Positions 9,385 through 18,488 are shown, counted from the stretch's first letter. The stretch: DNA of 64,000 nucleotides from DMER64 sp964600385 (GCA_964600385.1 CAZRJC010000005.1:62001-126000); one strand, 5' to 3'. The notes: generated from the sequence alone by a model not told the origin. A program made the numbers and translations.

Positions 9385-10800
9385 ATGAAACAAATTGAAT
9401 CCCTCTACAAAACATACACCGGTTCGCTTCCCGATTCCATTACCGAATTGGCTTCTTCCGGGAGCAACCGCCGTTATTTCAGACTGACAGGTCAAAACGG
9501 TTCACTCATTGGAACCATAGGAAACTGCATTGACGAAAACAAAGCTTTTCTGGCCATTGCGGAACATTTTGAAAAACAGGGACTTCCCGTACCCCATATC
9601 TACTGCCATAGCCGTGATTTCTCGTGCTATCTGCAACAGGATCTGGGTGATGCCACTCTTTTCAATGCCGTTGAAAACGGACGTTCAAAGGGTAATTACA
9701 GCAGCGCGGAAAAAGAGCTTCTTTGCAAGGCCATGGCTGCATTACCATCCATTCAGTTCCTGGGGGCACAGGACCTCGATTTTAATGTCTGTTTCCCGCA
9801 GCCGGAATTTGATGAACGCATGATCTCTTTTGATCTGAATTATTTCAAGTATTGCTTTCTTAAAGCTACGGGCTTGGAGTTCAGTGAAATAAAACTCGAA
9901 AACGACTTCAGGGAAATGTCCCGGGTACTGCTGGAAAGTGATTCCAATACTTTCCTTTACCGTGATTTTCAGGCAAGAAATGTCATGCTTGTCAATGATT
10001 CTCCCTATTTTATAGATTTTCAGGGAGGCAGAAGGGGCCCGATCTATTATGACGTGGCTTCCTTCATATGGCAGGCTAAAGCCAATTATTCCGCCGAGCT
10101 GAAAAGCGAACTCATAAGCACGTATCTTGAATCGTTAAAAAATTATACTTCCGTTGATGAGAAGAAATTCCTGAGGCATCTGCGTCATTTTGTGCTTTTC
10201 AGAACTTTACAGGTATTGGGGGCCTACGGTTTCAGGGGTTATTTTGAGAAAAAACCGCATTTCCTGCAAAGCGTTCCCTTTGCCATAGACAATATCCGTG
10301 ACCTGCTTAAGGAACCTTTCACTGAATACCCTTATCTGAGCTCGGTCCTGAAAGAACTGACAGAAATGCGCCAGTATTCAGAAATGGGGAACGATAAAAA
10401 ACTCAGGGTTTACATATGCAGTTTTGCCTATAAAAAAGGCATCCCCAATGACCTGAGCGGCAATGGCGGCGGTTATGTATTCGATTGCAGAGGTCTTGCA
10501 AATCCAGGAAAATTTGAACATTACAGCCATTTTACGGGAGAAGACCCCCAGGTGATTGAATTCATGGAGAATGACGGTGGAGTGATCACTTTCCTGGAAC
10601 ATGCCTATTCACTTATGGATGCTCATGTACAACGCTACATGGAAAGAAAATTTTCAGACCTCATGTGTGCCTTCGGTTGTACAGGCGGGCAACACCGCTC
10701 GGTATACTGCGCCGGTCATATGGCTGAATACATTGCCCGGAAATACGATGTACATGTTCACCTGTACCACAGGGAACTGGAAATTGAAAAAGACCTTTGA
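9385..10800 (+). CDS. AmgK-like amino-sugar kinase fused to RapZ C-terminal domain
   Basis: A 471-residue two-domain protein. Residues 1-330 form an aminoglycoside-phosphotransferase fold resembling AmgK, the anomeric kinase of MurNAc/GlcNAc: the catalytic loop YRDFQARNVML (Asp194) and the metal-binding IDFQGGRRGP (Asp211) are both intact. Residues 338-471 match the C-terminal domain of RapZ, including DCRGLANP and the signature FGCTGGQHRS. The RapZ N-terminal P-loop domain is absent. In enterobacteria the RapZ C-terminal domain senses glucosamine-6-phosphate and binds small RNA, so the fusion suggests a kinase controlled by an amino-sugar signal; this is inference. The next gene is a MurU-like nucleotidyltransferase 8 bases downstream, which supports the AmgK assignment. 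Confidence 0.82.
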   Translation: MKQIESLYKTYTGSLPDSITELASSGSNRRYFRLTGQNGSLIGTIGNCIDENKAFLAIAEHFEKQGLPVPHIYCHSRDFSCYLQQDLGDATLFNAVENGRSKGNYSSAEKELLCKAMAALPSIQFLGAQDLDFNVCFPQPEFDERMISFDLNYFKYCFLKATGLEFSEIKLENDFREMSRVLLESDSNTFLYRDFQARNVMLVNDSPYFIDFQGGRRGPIYYDVASFIWQAKANYSAELKSELISTYLESLKNYTSVDEKKFLRHLRHFVLFRTLQVLGAYGFRGYFEKKPHFLQSVPFAIDNIRDLLKEPFTEYPYLSSVLKELTEMRQYSEMGNDKKLRVYICSFAYKKGIPNDLSGNGGGYVFDCRGLANPGKFEHYSHFTGEDPQVIEFMENDGGVITFLEHAYSLMDAHVQRYMERKFSDLMCAFGCTGGQHRSVYCAGHMAEYIARKYDVHVHLYHRELEIEKDL

Positions 10801-10808
10801 TCTTTGCC

Positions 10809-11558
10809 ATGCAGGCTTTACTATTTGCGGCCGGACTGGGGACTCGTTTAAAACCCCTTACAGATCACCTGCCAAAAGCGTTGGTTCCGGTGCGCCTGAA
10901 CAATAATGAAGCTGAACGTCCAATGATTGAGATCCTTCTGGACAAGATGCATTATAGCGGGTTCACTCACGTTGTCATAAATGTGCACCATATGGCCGGT
11001 ATGATTGAGCGTTTTGCCCGGGAATACCTGGAACGGCACAGCGACTGGCAAATGAAAATAAGCTTTTCGGACGAACGTGACCTTTTGCTTGACACCGGCG
11101 GAGGTATTAAAAAAGCCGGTAATCTGCTGGACAGGTCCAGGCCTTTTCTGGTACACAATGTAGATATCATTTCCAATCTGGACCTGCTCTCTTTCTATAA
11201 TGCACATAATTCAGGGGAATGCCTGTCGACCATCCTGGTAAGTGAAAGAAAAACAGAAAGGTACTTTCTGTTTGACAGAGACGGACGTCTTGTCGGATGG
11301 ACCAATCTGAAAACAGGAGAGGTGCGTTCCCCGCATACTTCGCTTCGTCCCGGGGACTGCCAGATGAAGGCTTTTGCAGGAATCCATATGATCTCTCCGG
11401 AAATATTCGATAAAATGCAATCCTGGCCCGATGTCTTTTCCATTGTGGATTTTTATCTCAGCCAGGCAGCCGGTTCAGTAATAAGAGGCTATGAAATGCC
11501 AGGACTGCGCATGGTTGATATAGGAAAACCTGAATCATTACATAATATTAACATCTGA
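10809..11558 (+). CDS. MurU-like sugar-1-phosphate nucleotidyltransferase
   Basis: A nucleotidyltransferase of about 249 residues. The N-terminal LLFAAGLGTRLKPLTD is the GXGTRXXPXT loop of this family, followed by the PKAL motif. LDTGGGIKKA and VHNVDII match the conserved nucleotide- and metal-binding motifs of MurU, which makes UDP-MurNAc from MurNAc-1-phosphate. An open frame begins at a TTG at 10797 inside the kinase stop region, but the ATG at 10809 places the glycine-rich loop at the usual distance and is preferred. Following the AmgK-like gene it would complete a salvage route that bypasses MurA/MurB. Other sugar phosphates are possible. Confidence 0.8.
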   Translation: MQALLFAAGLGTRLKPLTDHLPKALVPVRLNNNEAERPMIEILLDKMHYSGFTHVVINVHHMAGMIERFAREYLERHSDWQMKISFSDERDLLLDTGGGIKKAGNLLDRSRPFLVHNVDIISNLDLLSFYNAHNSGECLSTILVSERKTERYFLFDRDGRLVGWTNLKTGEVRSPHTSLRPGDCQMKAFAGIHMISPEIFDKMQSWPDVFSIVDFYLSQAAGSVIRGYEMPGLRMVDIGKPESLHNINI

Positions 11559-12739
11559 TGTACCATTTTGATAAGATAATTGACCGCAGAGGAACCGACA
11601 CCGTAAAATACGGAAGACTTAAAAGTATGTTCGGACGCGAAGACCTTCTTCCCCTGTGGGTTGCCGACATGGATTTTGAAACGCCTCCGTTTATCAGAGA
11701 GGCCCTTATCCGAAGACTTGAACATCCCGTATACGGTTACACCATGCCTCCCGACTCGTACTGGCAATCAATAATCGACTGGCAGCAAGCCCGTCACGGA
11801 TGGCGGACAGAGCGCGAATGGCTTGCTTATATTCCGGGGATTGTCAAGGGAATCGGATTGGCTGTGAACGTCTTCACAAAGCCGGGCGATCCGGTCATCA
11901 TTCAGCCGCCTGTATACCATCCATTCCGCCTGGTAACCGAACATAACGGCAGAAAAGTGCTCAACAATCCGCTCATTTGGGACGGAGAACGTTACCATAT
12001 GGATTTCGTTCACCTGGAATCGCTTTTAAAGGCCCGGCATTGTCCCTTGCTGCTGCTTTCGAATCCTCACAATCCGGGAGGCTGCATATGGAGCAAAGAC
12101 ACTTTGAACCAGCTGGCCGACCTGTGTGCCAGATACGGCGTTCTGGTCGTATCCGATGAAATCCATGCCGACATGGCTTTATTTGGAAAGGTACACAATC
12201 CGTTTGCAATGGCCGGACCAAAGGCAGCAGAAATCAGCATCACCTTTGGAGCGCCCAGCAAAACATTCAATATGGCCGGCATCGTCAGCTCGTTTGCTGT
12301 CATTCCCAATAAAGCCATTCGTGAAAAGTTCTATAATTTCCTTCATGCGAATGAACTTGGCGATACCACTTTCATGGCTACTGTGGCTACAGAAGCAGCT
12401 TTCCGCCTTGGAGATGAATGGCGCAGGGAGATGCTTGCCTATGTGGAAAAGAACATAGAATTTATTGAAACCGCCATGGCGGGACGTATTCCTGCCATCA
12501 AGGTTCCCAGACCCGATGCCTCTTTTCTTGTATGGCTGGACTGCCGCGGTTTGAAGGAATACGGAATAGAGAACATACCGGGCTTCTTTATTGAAGCCGG
12601 CCTGGCATTGAATGACGGCGCCATGTTCGGACCTGGTGGGGAAGGATTCATGCGTTTGAATGTGGGCTGTCCCAGATCCATTCTTAAAACGGCTGTAGAT
12701 AGCCTGGCAGAACAATTTGAAAAGACGAGGAAAGTTTAG
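11558..12739 (+). CDS. MalY/PatB-type PLP-dependent C-S lyase
   Basis: A 393-residue fold-type I PLP enzyme of the MalY/PatB group (cystathionine beta-lyase-like aminotransferase fold). The opening LPLWVADMDF is typical, SNPHNPGG and SDEIHAD are the cofactor-binding motifs, and Lys235 in APSKTFNMAG is the Schiff-base lysine. Such enzymes cleave the C-S bond of cystathionine or cysteine conjugates, giving pyruvate, ammonia and a thiol; some act as aminotransferases. Its ATG overlaps the MurU-like stop by one base, so it belongs to that operon, but no direct link to wall salvage is evident. The 3' end overlaps the convergent SDR gene by 4 bases. Confidence 0.85.
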   Translation: MYHFDKIIDRRGTDTVKYGRLKSMFGREDLLPLWVADMDFETPPFIREALIRRLEHPVYGYTMPPDSYWQSIIDWQQARHGWRTEREWLAYIPGIVKGIGLAVNVFTKPGDPVIIQPPVYHPFRLVTEHNGRKVLNNPLIWDGERYHMDFVHLESLLKARHCPLLLLSNPHNPGGCIWSKDTLNQLADLCARYGVLVVSDEIHADMALFGKVHNPFAMAGPKAAEISITFGAPSKTFNMAGIVSSFAVIPNKAIREKFYNFLHANELGDTTFMATVATEAAFRLGDEWRREMLAYVEKNIEFIETAMAGRIPAIKVPRPDASFLVWLDCRGLKEYGIENIPGFFIEAGLALNDGAMFGPGGEGFMRLNVGCPRSILKTAVDSLAEQFEKTRKV

Positions 12740-13464
12740 CGGTGCCCTATGTCAATGCGTTCCCAGATAGCCTGGGGAATGAGTTTCCAGAAAAACGTGA
12801 TGATTCCGAACCGGTAATCGATAATAATACGTCTTCTTTTCTTCATAAGGGCATTGAATATCTTACCTGCCACATTAACGGGATCCATTAACAGCGGATA
12901 ATCCGCATGAGATAACAGGGGTGTTTTCACAAAGCCCGGACGGATATCGGTTATCCGCAAAGGAATCTTTTGATTTCTTGCCAGCTGGGCCAGTGCATCC
13001 AGATAAGTCATCTGAAATTTCTTGGTGGAAGAGTAAGAGGGATTGAGTCCCATGCCCCTTGTACCGGCAACAGAAGTAATGGCTGCAATTTGACCTCCGC
13101 CGTGTTCTTTCATGTAATTGAAAGCACACGTGACCATGTTCACGAAGCCAAATGCGTTCAGCTGCGTAGTATTCGTTTCAATTTCCGGAATCAGTTGCGG
13201 GTTCCTTGTTCCTGTTCCCGCACTGTGAAAGTAGATATCCATACCGCCGAGCCTTTGTATCAGCTCCAGCAACTGTTCCGGAGCCTCGGGCCGCGTAATG
13301 TCCATGACCTGATATTCCACCAGATCCGGTGCCCCGGATTTCATCTCTTCCAGTATGGAGGCACGTCTTCCCGCAATACCGGTTTTCCATCCCAGGGAAA
13401 TAAAAAGTTTGGCGAGCTCATTACCAAGACCCGAAGTGGCTCCAACAATAATGATTCGTCTCAT
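12736..13464 (-). CDS. Short-chain dehydrogenase/reductase
   Basis: A 242-residue classical SDR. The cofactor loop GATSGLG is at residues 8-14 and the active-site pair is in the YSSTK motif, with the serine in ITSVAG upstream. NAD(P)-dependent oxidation or reduction of an unknown alcohol/ketone is expected. The C-terminal tail (about 30 residues, rich in Arg, Phe and Ile) could be a membrane-associating segment. It is last in a three-gene - strand run with the Gfo/Idh and DUF2461 genes, 10 bases after the previous stop. The substrate is not predictable. Confidence 0.8.
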   Translation of the reverse strand: MRRIIIVGATSGLGNELAKLFISLGWKTGIAGRRASILEEMKSGAPDLVEYQVMDITRPEAPEQLLELIQRLGGMDIYFHSAGTGTRNPQLIPEIETNTTQLNAFGFVNMVTCAFNYMKEHGGGQIAAITSVAGTRGMGLNPSYSSTKKFQMTYLDALAQLARNQKIPLRITDIRPGFVKTPLLSHADYPLLMDPVNVAGKIFNALMKKRRRIIIDYRFGIITFFWKLIPQAIWERIDIGHR

Positions 13465-13474
13465 TGTATTGGTT

Positions 13475-14566
13475 TTATTGTTTTCTCTTTTTTCTGAGCA
13501 GTCCGTACCCGATTCTTTGAATATCCCTTCTTTCGCGTATGGCCTGTAATGTTTTAAGAGTCCCTCTGGAAGGAAGATCGTTCTTTACCGCATCCTCCAG
13601 GAATTTCCATGCATATTCCGAGGCTATGACAGCATCCCTGACTTTGGGCAACGAGGGATCCATCACTCCGTTTTCCACCGATCGGGCAAACAGGCTGCAC
13701 AAAATATCCAGATTCTTGTCTCCGAACGGTTCTTCAATCCGGCGGGTTTGTGTCACACCGTGCAATTCAACGGTAGCGGTGACAAAATCGTGCGACATTC
13801 TGGCAATGCCTTTTGTGCCGATGATATCTGTATATCCGTTATGCGTGAGGTCTTTGGCAAGCTGACCGTAAACGTGGCCCTGTGTTATGTCAAATACGAT
13901 TCCGTTCTCAAAAGTACCATGGCATTGCAGCCACCAGGGTTCTTTGTAGTTCCACATTCTTATTCCCTGGGCATGCCATGTCTTGAATTCGCTCTCTGCA
14001 TACCAGCGGGCAATATCTACGTAATGCATTCCGCAATCGTGGAACAGGGGACCTTCCGCCCAGTGACCTTCACCGGGAGCCAGACCCGGGGTCATGTGGC
14101 AAACGCGTACAATCGCAAGATCTCCAATTTCGCCTGAATGTATGAACTCTTTTATAGTATTATGGTACCATGCATTTCGCAAAGGCAGGTTTACCGTCAC
14201 CATGACAGGTGATTTTTCAAGCCGGCGCAACAGGTCCCATTCGTCTTCAATAGCAGAGGCAACCGGCTTCTCGGTAATAATATGTTTTCCATACTGAATG
14301 GCCATCAGCAGATGCTCTTTCCTGGAATCGGCCAGGGTGGCCAGTACAACTACAAGGATATCGGGGTCTTTAAAAATTATCTGATAGTCGTTGATGAGCC
14401 GGGTGGTATCCGGAGCCAGTTGTCCCGCAATGGCAAGAGCTTCGGGATCTATGTCACAAATATAGGCTATGTCCCATCTTTCATCCTGCATCATCTGTTT
14501 CAGGTACATCTCGCCCATACGGCCGAAACCTATGATCCCGGCTTTGATTTTATTGCATAATGGCAT
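13475..14566 (-). CDS. Gfo/Idh/MocA family oxidoreductase
   Basis: A 363-residue protein with an N-terminal Rossmann fold (GIIGFGRMGEMY, residues 10-21) and the TEKPVA motif whose Lys is catalytically important in this family. A C-terminal alpha/beta domain follows. Members oxidise or reduce sugars, inositols or related polyols with NAD(P); the substrate here is unknown. The start overlaps the 3' end of the DUF2461 gene by 17 bases, and the SDR gene follows 10 bases after the stop, so a three-gene operon is likely. Confidence 0.83.
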   Translation of the reverse strand: MPLCNKIKAGIIGFGRMGEMYLKQMMQDERWDIAYICDIDPEALAIAGQLAPDTTRLINDYQIIFKDPDILVVVLATLADSRKEHLLMAIQYGKHIITEKPVASAIEDEWDLLRRLEKSPVMVTVNLPLRNAWYHNTIKEFIHSGEIGDLAIVRVCHMTPGLAPGEGHWAEGPLFHDCGMHYVDIARWYAESEFKTWHAQGIRMWNYKEPWWLQCHGTFENGIVFDITQGHVYGQLAKDLTHNGYTDIIGTKGIARMSHDFVTATVELHGVTQTRRIEEPFGDKNLDILCSLFARSVENGVMDPSLPKVRDAVIASEYAWKFLEDAVKNDLPSRGTLKTLQAIRERRDIQRIGYGLLRKKRKQ

Positions 14567-15224
14567 ACGTAACGGATCGGTTTAAAATATTAATGAATTT
14601 ACAGGTCTTTTTGAATTCCTGTAAAGTATTGTTAAGCAATTGCCCGCTCATGAGAAAAGAGTCGTCCATGGGCCGGGAAATCAGATGATGTTTCAGCTTG
14701 AAATATTCCGCATAACGGGAATCCTTGGGAAAACCATTCGGAACTTTTTTTAGCATGTCGTCTGTACCGAGGGTAAATCCGCTGGCCAGACGTATGGCCG
14801 ATTCGTATTCCGTTCCGTTGATCATTATGTCTTCACGGACGCTTTTAAGAATATGGGGCTGCGGACAATACAGGCCGCTGCTCAGCAGGTGGCCGCCTAT
14901 ATATTCCGAGCCCGGCGCTTCTACATGAAAATAATAACCTGCATAACCCGAGCATTTCCCTTTGGGACAAATATAGGCGCCCATATGGGTCTTGTACGGT
15001 GTTTTATCTTTGCTGAACCGGATATCCCGGTAAATCCTGTAAGTACAATCTTTTAATGTGAGGCCGGCGATATCGGGATCGAACCGGGCAATCCCGGCAA
15101 TCAATTGCTCGGTAAAGGCTTCAAATTCTTTTTTGGCCGACAGGTATTGCGCTTTATGTGAATCAAACCATGCCTTGTTATTATTTGAGTGTAATTCAGA
15201 TAAAAAGTCTACAACCTGTCTCAT
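14550..15224 (-). CDS. DUF2461 family protein
   Basis: A 224-residue protein recognised as DUF2461 (TIGR02453) by the opening FLSELHSNNNKAWFDSHK and the YRDIRFSKDKTPYKTH block. The biochemical function of the family is not established. There is no signal peptide, so it is probably cytoplasmic. It is the first gene of the operon with the Gfo/Idh and SDR genes. A TATATTTG promoter element lies 16-23 bases upstream of its ATG. Confidence 0.82.
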   Translation of the reverse strand: MRQVVDFLSELHSNNNKAWFDSHKAQYLSAKKEFEAFTEQLIAGIARFDPDIAGLTLKDCTYRIYRDIRFSKDKTPYKTHMGAYICPKGKCSGYAGYYFHVEAPGSEYIGGHLLSSGLYCPQPHILKSVREDIMINGTEYESAIRLASGFTLGTDDMLKKVPNGFPKDSRYAEYFKLKHHLISRPMDDSFLMSGQLLNNTLQEFKKTCKFINILNRSVTYAIMQ

Positions 15225-15239
15225 CTTTTTCTATTTTTA

Positions 15240-15247
15240 CAAATATA
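15240..15247 (-). promoter_or_regulatory. Bacteroidota -7 promoter element for the DUF2461 operon
   Basis: The - strand reads TATATTTG, a perfect TAnnTTTG match, 16 bases before the ATG at 15224. The 41-base divergent gap to the NAGPA gene is AT-rich; no equally good element is seen for the + strand gene. Confidence 0.55.
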
Positions 15248-15265
15248 ACCATTAAAATTATTCAT

Positions 15266-16147
15266 ATGAATAAAAGATTATTGGCTTTTATTATCGTTCT
15301 TTTGACGGTATTTGCCGCTCCGGCACAAAACAGGGACTCCCTGGCTTTTGTGAACGGTCCCTGGCAAACCAGGATCATTCACTGGGGTGGCATAAAACTC
15401 AGGCAATGTGCTTTTACGGACAGTTCTCTGTTCCACTCCAACCAGTTTGTTTCCATACTGGAAGTCCGTAATTCCTTTAGATTTGATATTGTGGCAGACA
15501 GTGTTCTGGTCCTTACAGAAGATTTTGTGGCCTATTCAGGTTCTCTGGCCGGAATCAACGGATCTTTCTTTGCGTGGGACGCACCCTGGAATTCTGTGGA
15601 TTATTTGCGGGTTGACAACCGGGAGCTTGCCCCTAACCAGATTAAGGAAAACAAACGATTGTTTCACCAGACTGCTGCCATAGCGGTTTCCAACAGGGGA
15701 AAACTGTCTGTTTACCGTATTCCTGACTCGGAGATGGAAAAGACACAGGGAGAAGACTGGGAAAGGAAAATTGAGGCCGAGGATGTGCTTACGAGCGGTC
15801 CTTTGCTCAGATATAAAGGAGACAACATGCCATTACTTACTACCTCGTTCTATACAACAAGGCATCCCCGGACAGCATTGGGAATCCGACGTGGCGGAAG
15901 GGTTTTGATGGTAGTTGTGGACGGCAGGGCCGGTCAGGCTGCAGGTATGTCCCTGGAGGAACTGCAGCAGATATTAAAATGGATAAAGGCATATGATGCA
16001 GTAAATCTGGACGGGGGAGGATCCTCAACCCTGTGCGTTAGAAAGAATGTAACCGTACCCGTTCAAACGGTCAATCACCCCTCGGACAACAAGCAGTTCG
16101 ATGCGCTGGGAGCACGAAGGGTGGCCAATGCGATTGTCGTGAAATAA
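15266..16147 (+). CDS. Phosphodiester glycosidase family (NAGPA/DUF2233) protein
   Basis: A 293-residue secreted protein; the chosen ATG gives a clean signal peptide ending ...FAAPAQ. The frame is open further upstream to 15158, but that extension lacks a signal peptide and overlaps the divergent gene. Family motifs are NGSFFAW, the TALGIRRGGRVLMVVVDG strand pair and the NLDGGGSS motif near the C-terminus. The family takes its name from the lysosomal enzyme that removes GlcNAc from the mannose-6-phosphate diester; bacterial members are thought to act on phosphodiester-linked sugars of envelope polymers. Its stop abuts the convergent ACT gene with no gap. Confidence 0.83.
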   Translation: MNKRLLAFIIVLLTVFAAPAQNRDSLAFVNGPWQTRIIHWGGIKLRQCAFTDSSLFHSNQFVSILEVRNSFRFDIVADSVLVLTEDFVAYSGSLAGINGSFFAWDAPWNSVDYLRVDNRELAPNQIKENKRLFHQTAAIAVSNRGKLSVYRIPDSEMEKTQGEDWERKIEAEDVLTSGPLLRYKGDNMPLLTTSFYTTRHPRTALGIRRGGRVLMVVVDGRAGQAAGMSLEELQQILKWIKAYDAVNLDGGGSSTLCVRKNVTVPVQTVNHPSDNKQFDALGARRVANAIVVK

Positions 16148-16582
16148 TCAGATATTATTGTACATCGATTCGGGGTCAATCAGCTCGACCTCGTTTTTTT
16201 GCAGTACTTCAATGCATTTTTGCAGGTCATTTGGCCGGATGACTGTTATGGTGGCATGATTCAGGGCGAAAGAATACATATATTCGATGAATATGCCTGA
16301 ATCGGCCAGTTTCTTGAGTATCCGGGAAAGCATGCCCGGTTTGTTGGGACAACTGATTCCAAGAACATCGGTAAGACTGGCTGCAAAGTTTTTTTTCTTC
16401 AGCACCTCATAAGCTTTTTGAGGATCAGAAACGATACCGCGCAGGATGCCGAACTCATTGTTCTCGGCAATGCAAAGGGCAGAGAAGTTGATATTTTCTT
16501 CTGCCAGTACCCGGGTGACTTCCATAAGACGTCCCTGCCTGTTTTCCAGGAAGATGGAAAGTTGTTTTGCTACCATTTTCAT
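16148..16582 (-). CDS. Tandem ACT-domain protein
   Basis: About 145 residues with two ACT-type repeats: LSIFLENRQGRLMEVTRVL near the start and the repeat ISCPNKPGMLSRIL about 70 residues later. ACT domains bind amino acids or similar ligands as regulatory modules. The ATG at 16582 follows the paaK stop by one base and is preferred to the ATG at 16606, which lies inside paaK. Proteins like this are commonly found next to phenylacetate-CoA ligase genes, and I infer a role in sensing an aromatic amino acid or its catabolite. It is not an enzyme. Confidence 0.78.
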   Translation of the reverse strand: MKMVAKQLSIFLENRQGRLMEVTRVLAEENINFSALCIAENNEFGILRGIVSDPQKAYEVLKKKNFAASLTDVLGISCPNKPGMLSRILKKLADSGIFIEYMYSFALNHATITVIRPNDLQKCIEVLQKNEVELIDPESMYNNI

Positions 16583-16583
16583 A

Positions 16584-17885
16584 TCAATTGAATTTCCGGT
16601 TGTCAATTACTCGTTTTGCCTTACCGGTACTGCGTTCTATACTCCTGGGTTCAGCCAGTTTAATTTCAACGCCAAGTCCCAGTACATTCTGGAGTTTATC
16701 GCTAATGCGTTTTTTGAGGGCCAGCATTTTGTTGATCTCATCGGAATAAAACTCCGGTTTAACCTCCACCTTAAGCTCCATCCGGTCCGTATTGTTAATT
16801 CTGTCTACCGTAAGGAGATAATGCGGTTCAAATTCCGGCAGGTCAAGAATGACCGATTCAATCTGGGTCGGGAAAACATTAATACCTCTTATGATGAGCA
16901 TGTCGTCGCTTCGTCCCAGGATACGATCCATTTTTACGAGTGTGCGCCCGCATTCGCATTTTCCATAGTGAAGCGAGGTGAGGTCTTTGGTGCGGTACCT
17001 GAGCAGGGGCATGCCTTCTTTTGTAAGGTGAGTAAACACAAGTTCCCCTTTCTGTCCTTCGCCGAGCGGTTCCAGGGTTTCCGGATCTATGATCTCGGGG
17101 TAGAAATGATCTTCGTTCAGGTGAGTCCCGTTCTGGTATTCACATTCAAAACCCACACCGGGGCCGCTTATCTCGCTTAATCCGTAAATGTCATAAGCTT
17201 TTATGGCCAGCTTTTCTTCAATTTCCCGGCGCATGTTTTCAGTCCAGGGTTCCGCTCCAAAAGCTCCGGCTCTCAGTTTGAGGCTGTCCCTGTCAATTCC
17301 CATGTCTTTTATGGCATCGGCCATAAACAGGGCGTAGGAGGGAGTACAGCAAAGTACCGTCGTACCGAAATCGTGCATCAGGTGAATCTGTTTTTCTGTA
17401 TTTCCGCTTGAAAGGGGAATGACAGAGGCCCCGATGTTTTCCGCTCCGTAATGGGCCCCGAGTCCGCCTGTGAATAATCCGTATCCGTAAGCGATCTGGA
17501 AAATATCCTCTTTTGTGGCACCGTATGCTGTAAAACACCGGGACAGGCATTCAGTCCACATATTTATATCTTTACGCGTATAACCTACAACGGTTGGTTT
17601 TCCGGTAGTTCCCGATGAGCCGTGAATGCGCGTGATCTGGCTCATGGGTACAGCAAATAACCCAAAGGGATAATTGTCACGCAAATCTGTTTTGGTGGTA
17701 AAAGGCAGTTTATGGATGTCTTCCAGTGTCTCAATATCCTGAGGGGTAAGACCTAGTTCCTGCATTTTTTTACGGTAGAAAGGAGTGTTGTGGTACACAT
17801 ATTCTACCATTTTTTTGAGCCGGATAGTTTGGATTTTACGCAGTGCATCACCATCCATGCATTCGATAGATTCGTTCCAGATCAT
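16584..17885 (-). CDS. paaK: Phenylacetate-CoA ligase
   Basis: A 433-residue adenylate-forming enzyme of the PaaK family, joining phenylacetate or a related aryl acid to CoA with ATP. The phosphate-binding loop HGSSGTTGKPTV, the YGLSE motif and the C-terminal RGINVFPTQIE segment are intact. The frame extends upstream to 17993, but the ATG at 17885 fits the family N-terminus and lies just after a promoter element. It is coupled to the ACT-domain gene with a one-base gap. In anaerobic Bacteroidales such enzymes handle aryl acids from amino-acid fermentation. Because of its position it might also activate an aryl acid for the adjacent polyene locus, but its separate promoter argues for an independent role. 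Confidence 0.87.
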   Translation of the reverse strand: MIWNESIECMDGDALRKIQTIRLKKMVEYVYHNTPFYRKKMQELGLTPQDIETLEDIHKLPFTTKTDLRDNYPFGLFAVPMSQITRIHGSSGTTGKPTVVGYTRKDINMWTECLSRCFTAYGATKEDIFQIAYGYGLFTGGLGAHYGAENIGASVIPLSSGNTEKQIHLMHDFGTTVLCCTPSYALFMADAIKDMGIDRDSLKLRAGAFGAEPWTENMRREIEEKLAIKAYDIYGLSEISGPGVGFECEYQNGTHLNEDHFYPEIIDPETLEPLGEGQKGELVFTHLTKEGMPLLRYRTKDLTSLHYGKCECGRTLVKMDRILGRSDDMLIIRGINVFPTQIESVILDLPEFEPHYLLTVDRINNTDRMELKVEVKPEFYSDEINKMLALKKRISDKLQNVLGLGVEIKLAEPRSIERSTGKAKRVIDNRKFN

Positions 17886-17904
17886 GGGTACATTATTTGA
17901 TACA

Positions 17905-17912
17905 CAAATATA
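17905..17912 (-). promoter_or_regulatory. Bacteroidota -7 promoter element for paaK
   Basis: The - strand reads TATATTTG, a perfect TAnnTTTG element 20 bases before the paaK ATG. It separates the paaK-ACT pair from the long upstream operon, whose last gene ends at 17920. No clear -33 box is present. Confidence 0.55.
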
Positions 17913-17919
17913 GGATATC

Positions 17920-18486
17920 TCAAATGTCAGGCGTAAAACCCACGATTTTGTAACATTCTGTTGCTGAAAAGCCCCATTTTGTTCCACGAACAATCAAATC
18001 GCCGTCTTTATTAAAGAAAATGACACCTTTTCCTGCCGTGATGCCGAAATTGGGATGGTACAGGTAGGGGGCAATCCATTTCCCGTCTTTGTATTTGATA
18101 TCGCTCGAATAAATTAAGCCGAAAATTGGGTTATTTCGCTTTGATTTGTCGGGGTTGCGGAAATCAACAGGAGGTTTCCCGTCAGTAAAATGGGAATCGG
18201 GAACCCATACAATCCTTGCCAGGTAGGTACTGTCCGTTGTTTTTTCAAAACGGCTGCGACCCGCCTCACGTTGCGATTCCCAGATATGTCCCAGGATCCG
18301 GTCCTCAAAGGTTTGCCGGTCCAGGTAGACCGGTTCCCTGGAATAATTGACCGGGGCAGAAAAGAATGTAATTATATTTCTAATGGCACTGCTATGAGCC
18401 GGAGACGAGTGGCCCGATTGCGCGCAGGCACTGGTGACTGTAATCAATAACAATAGGGAAAGGCTTAATCTGAAGGTTATCCTCAT
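17920..18486 (-). CDS. DUF2147-like secreted protein
   Basis: A 188-residue protein with a signal peptide (LSLLLLITVTSACAQS). The mature part resembles DUF2147: an NPDKSKRNNPIFGL segment, a YHPNFGITAGKG turn and a DLIVRGTKWGF strand, matching the usual NPD...GL, iydP..Gk and L.vrG.lg pattern. The function of the family is unknown; a lipid- or ligand-binding beta barrel in the periplasm is a reasonable guess. The open frame starts at a TTG (18501) inside the previous gene; the ATG at 18486, two bases after that gene's stop, is preferred. It is last in the polyene run, so its role in the pathway is uncertain. Confidence 0.6.
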   Translation of the reverse strand: MRITFRLSLSLLLLITVTSACAQSGHSSPAHSSAIRNIITFFSAPVNYSREPVYLDRQTFEDRILGHIWESQREAGRSRFEKTTDSTYLARIVWVPDSHFTDGKPPVDFRNPDKSKRNNPIFGLIYSSDIKYKDGKWIAPYLYHPNFGITAGKGVIFFNKDGDLIVRGTKWGFSATECYKIVGFTPDI

Positions 18487-18488
18487 GG

